From Thalassospira sp. HJ (lineage in GTDB: Bacteria; Pseudomonadota; Alphaproteobacteria; Rhodospirillales; Thalassospiraceae), in assembly GCF_000948415.1 (NCBI RefSeq), contig NZ_JYII01000010.1, forward strand, positions 558,001-622,000: 64,000 nt of DNA, in the 5' to 3' direction. Shown here in pieces: positions 62,432 to 64,000 of this stretch. The notes beneath the pieces were generated by a model. The model was given only the letters and a program-made list of their open reading frames with translations. It was not told the origin of the DNA and ran no database searches. The position numbers and the translations under genes were made by a program. Numbering within the stretch: position 1 is the stretch's first letter; each line of letters begins with the position of its first letter.

Positions 62432-62936
62432 TCAGAGAATCTCGGCCAAACCATTTGTCATATCTTTTGATCACGCCTTCAATTAGTTCGCAAACATCGT
62501 AATCGACGCGGACCTTGCCGCGTTGAGTTGCAAGGATATGATATGTTGGCGGCCTGTTGTCGAAATTGAGCACGTCGTCCACATTTGGCCAATCATCAAT
62601 ATTCAGGCCTCCGCCAACTTCAGTTCGCGGAGCTTGGCTATGCTTTGTACCGTTGCATAACCCTTGAAGGTCTCTAAAAGCTGCGCATTCTTCAAAGAGA
62701 TCAATTCCAAATTGGTGAGCGGCATCTTCGGCAATGGCGCCTTTGCCGAATTTCTTGCCCGGTGCTATCCATTCGCGCAAATGAGTGAGAACCATAACGA
62801 CATACAAAATATCTTGGGTCGATTTGCGGCTTTCATCTGCAGACTGATATCGTTTGTAAGCGTTTACTCCAGAGTTGAAAAAGGCTTCGGCGCTTCTGAT
62901 GTCAAAGACCCCAATTTCTGTTTGATCAATGGGCAT
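62424..62936 (-). CDS. Hypothetical protein in the toxin-antitoxin/miaA operon
   Basis: A 170-residue soluble, mostly helical protein with the segment RDLQGLCNGTKH at 88-99. Such R...NGTKH patterns occur in helical HEPN-like proteins of defence and toxin loci, so a HEPN relation is possible but not established. It starts three bases after vapC ends, and its stop overlaps the miaA start, giving a four-gene tight unit. No other family features are seen. Confidence 0.65.
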   Translation of the reverse strand: MPIDQTEIGVFDIRSAEAFFNSGVNAYKRYQSADESRKSTQDILYVVMVLTHLREWIAPGKKFGKGAIAEDAAHQFGIDLFEECAAFRDLQGLCNGTKHSQAPRTEVGGGLNIDDWPNVDDVLNFDNRPPTYHILATQRGKVRVDYDVCELIEGVIKRYDKWFGRDSLND

Positions 62937-62939
62937 GGT

Positions 62940-63356
62940 TTAGCTCCAAGGATCAAGCAGCGGAACGCCGGTTTGATCAAAATCTTTGGTGTTGCGAGTG
63001 ACAACGGTCATTCCATGAACCAGCGCACTTGCAGCAATCATTGCATCCCGTTCTGACTTGGGATCTGGAACATGCAATTGTGCACAGCGCCGTGCTACTG
63101 CTTCATCTATGGGTAGGATTCTGTTTTCAAAAGCTTTGAGAACATGGTGTTCAAACCAATTGCGCAAAACCGTTGCCTGCTGCGTGTCACGTCTTTCGAC
63201 CTGCAGAATACCGGCCTCAATTTCAAGCACAGTTATGACCGAAATATAAAGGCTAGTGACATCGACTGATTGCGCCCAACTGACAACGTTCTGGTTGGCC
63301 TTACCTTGTCCTGCGCGGCGAAGTTCCGAAACGACGTTCGTATCGAGGATAAACAT
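62940..63356 (-). CDS. VapC/FitB-type PIN toxin
   Basis: A 138-residue PIN nuclease: Asp5 (FILDTNVVSEL), Glu45 and Glu47 (VLEIEAG), Asp104 (SERDAMIAAS) and Asp125 (NTKDFDQTG) form the acidic site. It is typical of the FitB-like VapC group that cleaves RNA. Its start overlaps the antitoxin stop by one base, the normal arrangement of such pairs. Confidence 0.93.
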   Translation of the reverse strand: MFILDTNVVSELRRAGQGKANQNVVSWAQSVDVTSLYISVITVLEIEAGILQVERRDTQQATVLRNWFEHHVLKAFENRILPIDEAVARRCAQLHVPDPKSERDAMIAASALVHGMTVVTRNTKDFDQTGVPLLDPWS

Positions 63357-63610
63357 TACGACAAGTCAGCCGGCTTCATATTGATCCGGGACGGTTGGGG
63401 TTCAAACTCAACATCGTTTGCACCGGGCATGGCAAGAAGTTCAACTATGGAAGGCAGTGAGCCTGTCAGGCGTTGATACTCTTCTATCGACAGCAGAACG
63501 TGGGAAGGCTTTCCGCGGTCGGTAATGATAACAGGCCCGCCTCTGGATGCCTTTTTCGCGCCACTGGTATCTTGATTGAAATCGCGGCTTGAGATTGTCG
63601 TGATACCCAT
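63356..63610 (-). CDS. Phd/YefM-family antitoxin
   Basis: An 84-residue antitoxin: N-terminal DNA-binding Phd fold (ISSRDFNQDTSGAKKAS, GPVIITDRGKPSHVLLSIEE) and a C-terminal tail rich in acidic and Pro residues that should wrap the VapC toxin. It is the first gene of the operon and probably represses its own promoter at the inverted repeat at 63630-63647. Confidence 0.92.
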   Translation of the reverse strand: MGITTISSRDFNQDTSGAKKASRGGPVIITDRGKPSHVLLSIEEYQRLTGSLPSIVELLAMPGANDVEFEPQPSRINMKPADLS

Positions 63611-63629
63611 GATCTATCTCGCTTGAGTT

Positions 63630-63647
63630 TGTAGCAACAATACTACA
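63630..63647 (-). promoter_or_regulatory. Candidate antitoxin operator
   Basis: TGTAG and CTACA form an inverted repeat with an 8-base spacer, 20-37 bases before the antitoxin start. On the minus strand it includes TAGTAT, a possible -10, so a bound Phd/YefM-type repressor would block the promoter. Confidence 0.45.
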
Positions 63648-63768
63648 TTTGAGGGTGATGGGCAACAAAATCGACTCAGGCAACAAACGTACTTGCCACA
63701 GTCCGGCGCAATTCGGATAAAGGCGACAACGATGTTTTATGCCTTTCCCGCCAAGGAGCCTGTTAACC

Positions 63769-64000
63769 ATGAAATTGGTTCTCACCCTGATTGCCGCCCC
63801 GAATTCGAATGCGCTGACCAAGGCTGTGATTGATAATGCGGCGATCGCGCTGACCGGGGCTGGCGCACTGGTCGGGGATGTGACCTGGCTTGCCGATGGC
63901 GAGGCCTGCGATATGACCTTTGATGGTATCCCGCTTGATGTTGCTGATACCGCCTTGGCCGAAGAGGATCTTGGGGTTGATGCCATCACCCAGAAAGTCG
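63769..64000 (+). CDS. serB: Phosphoserine phosphatase, N-terminal part (cut by window end)
   Basis: The first 77 codons of a frame open to the window end. MKLVLTLIAAPNSNALTKAV and the later WLADGEACDMTFDG match the N-terminal part of alphaproteobacterial SerB, which dephosphorylates phosphoserine in serine synthesis. The catalytic HAD motif would lie beyond the window. AAGGAG stands 10 bases before the ATG. In relatives serB is divergent from miaA. Here the toxin-antitoxin genes separate them. Confidence 0.8.
   Translation, partial: MKLVLTLIAAPNSNALTKAVIDNAAIALTGAGALVGDVTWLADGEACDMTFDGIPLDVADTALAEEDLGVDAITQKV

Overview
The window looks like chromosome of an alphaproteobacterium, most likely a marine Rhodospirillales member close to Thalassospira. 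This is inferred from protein character and gene order, since no rRNA is present. Pointers are a DUF2336 protein, a short-form HisG, the run hisG-hisD-UPF0262-phosphatase-infA-maf-RNase E/G-yacG-tRNA-Phe, glyQ-glyS-ppdK, and an alphaproteobacterial-type serB divergent from miaA. Base composition is moderately GC-rich, with several visibly AT-richer patches.

Layout: 0.2-4 kb holds a secreted SUMF1-fold protein, a conserved hypothetical, a cytochrome c and a DUF2336 protein. 4.2-7.4 kb is a complete TRAP transporter operon (minus strand, order P-Q-M). 7.9-8.2 kb holds two identical tRNA-Pro(CGG) genes, each with its own terminator. 8.3-13.3 kb carries a polyprenyl diphosphate synthase, a DUF2007 protein, a TrmN6-like methyltransferase, a chemoreceptor and a small membrane protein. 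13.5-19.2 kb is glyQ-glyS-ppdK. 19.3-21 kb has an uncharacterised membrane protein and the YgfZ-type Fe-S protein. 21.1-26.8 kb is a cell-surface glycan cluster (four glycosyltransferases and an asparagine synthetase) with a composition break inside the second gene. 26.9-33.8 kb has small membrane proteins, AcuI-type oxidoreductase, a hybrid histidine kinase facing a NarL-type regulator, a SprA-like putative metalloprotease and UDP-glucuronate 4-epimerase.

33.9-36.2 kb is an AT-rich accessory island beside two tandem tRNA-Thr(GGT) genes. It encodes an MT-A70 methyltransferase, an unrecognised 362-residue protein and a PIN nuclease overlapping it by 4 bases. This is the best candidate for an undescribed system in the window. 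36.8-45.5 kb is housekeeping: a 53-residue small protein, dcd, murA, hisG, hisD, UPF0262, a low-molecular-weight phosphatase, infA, maf, an RNase E/G, yacG and tRNA-Phe.

45.6-55.3 kb mixes a lipoprotein, a CYTH-CHAD protein, photolyase, a MocR-type regulator divergent from a flavin split-barrel protein across a strong inverted repeat, a lone Cache-domain protein, and a GNAT gene that runs antisense into an XRE regulator. 55.4-61.3 kb has psuG, an MFS exporter and the branched-chain amino acid genes ilvB, ilvN and ilvC. 61.5-63.6 kb is miaA preceded, in one tight operon, by a Phd/VapC toxin-antitoxin pair and a third small gene. The window ends inside serB.
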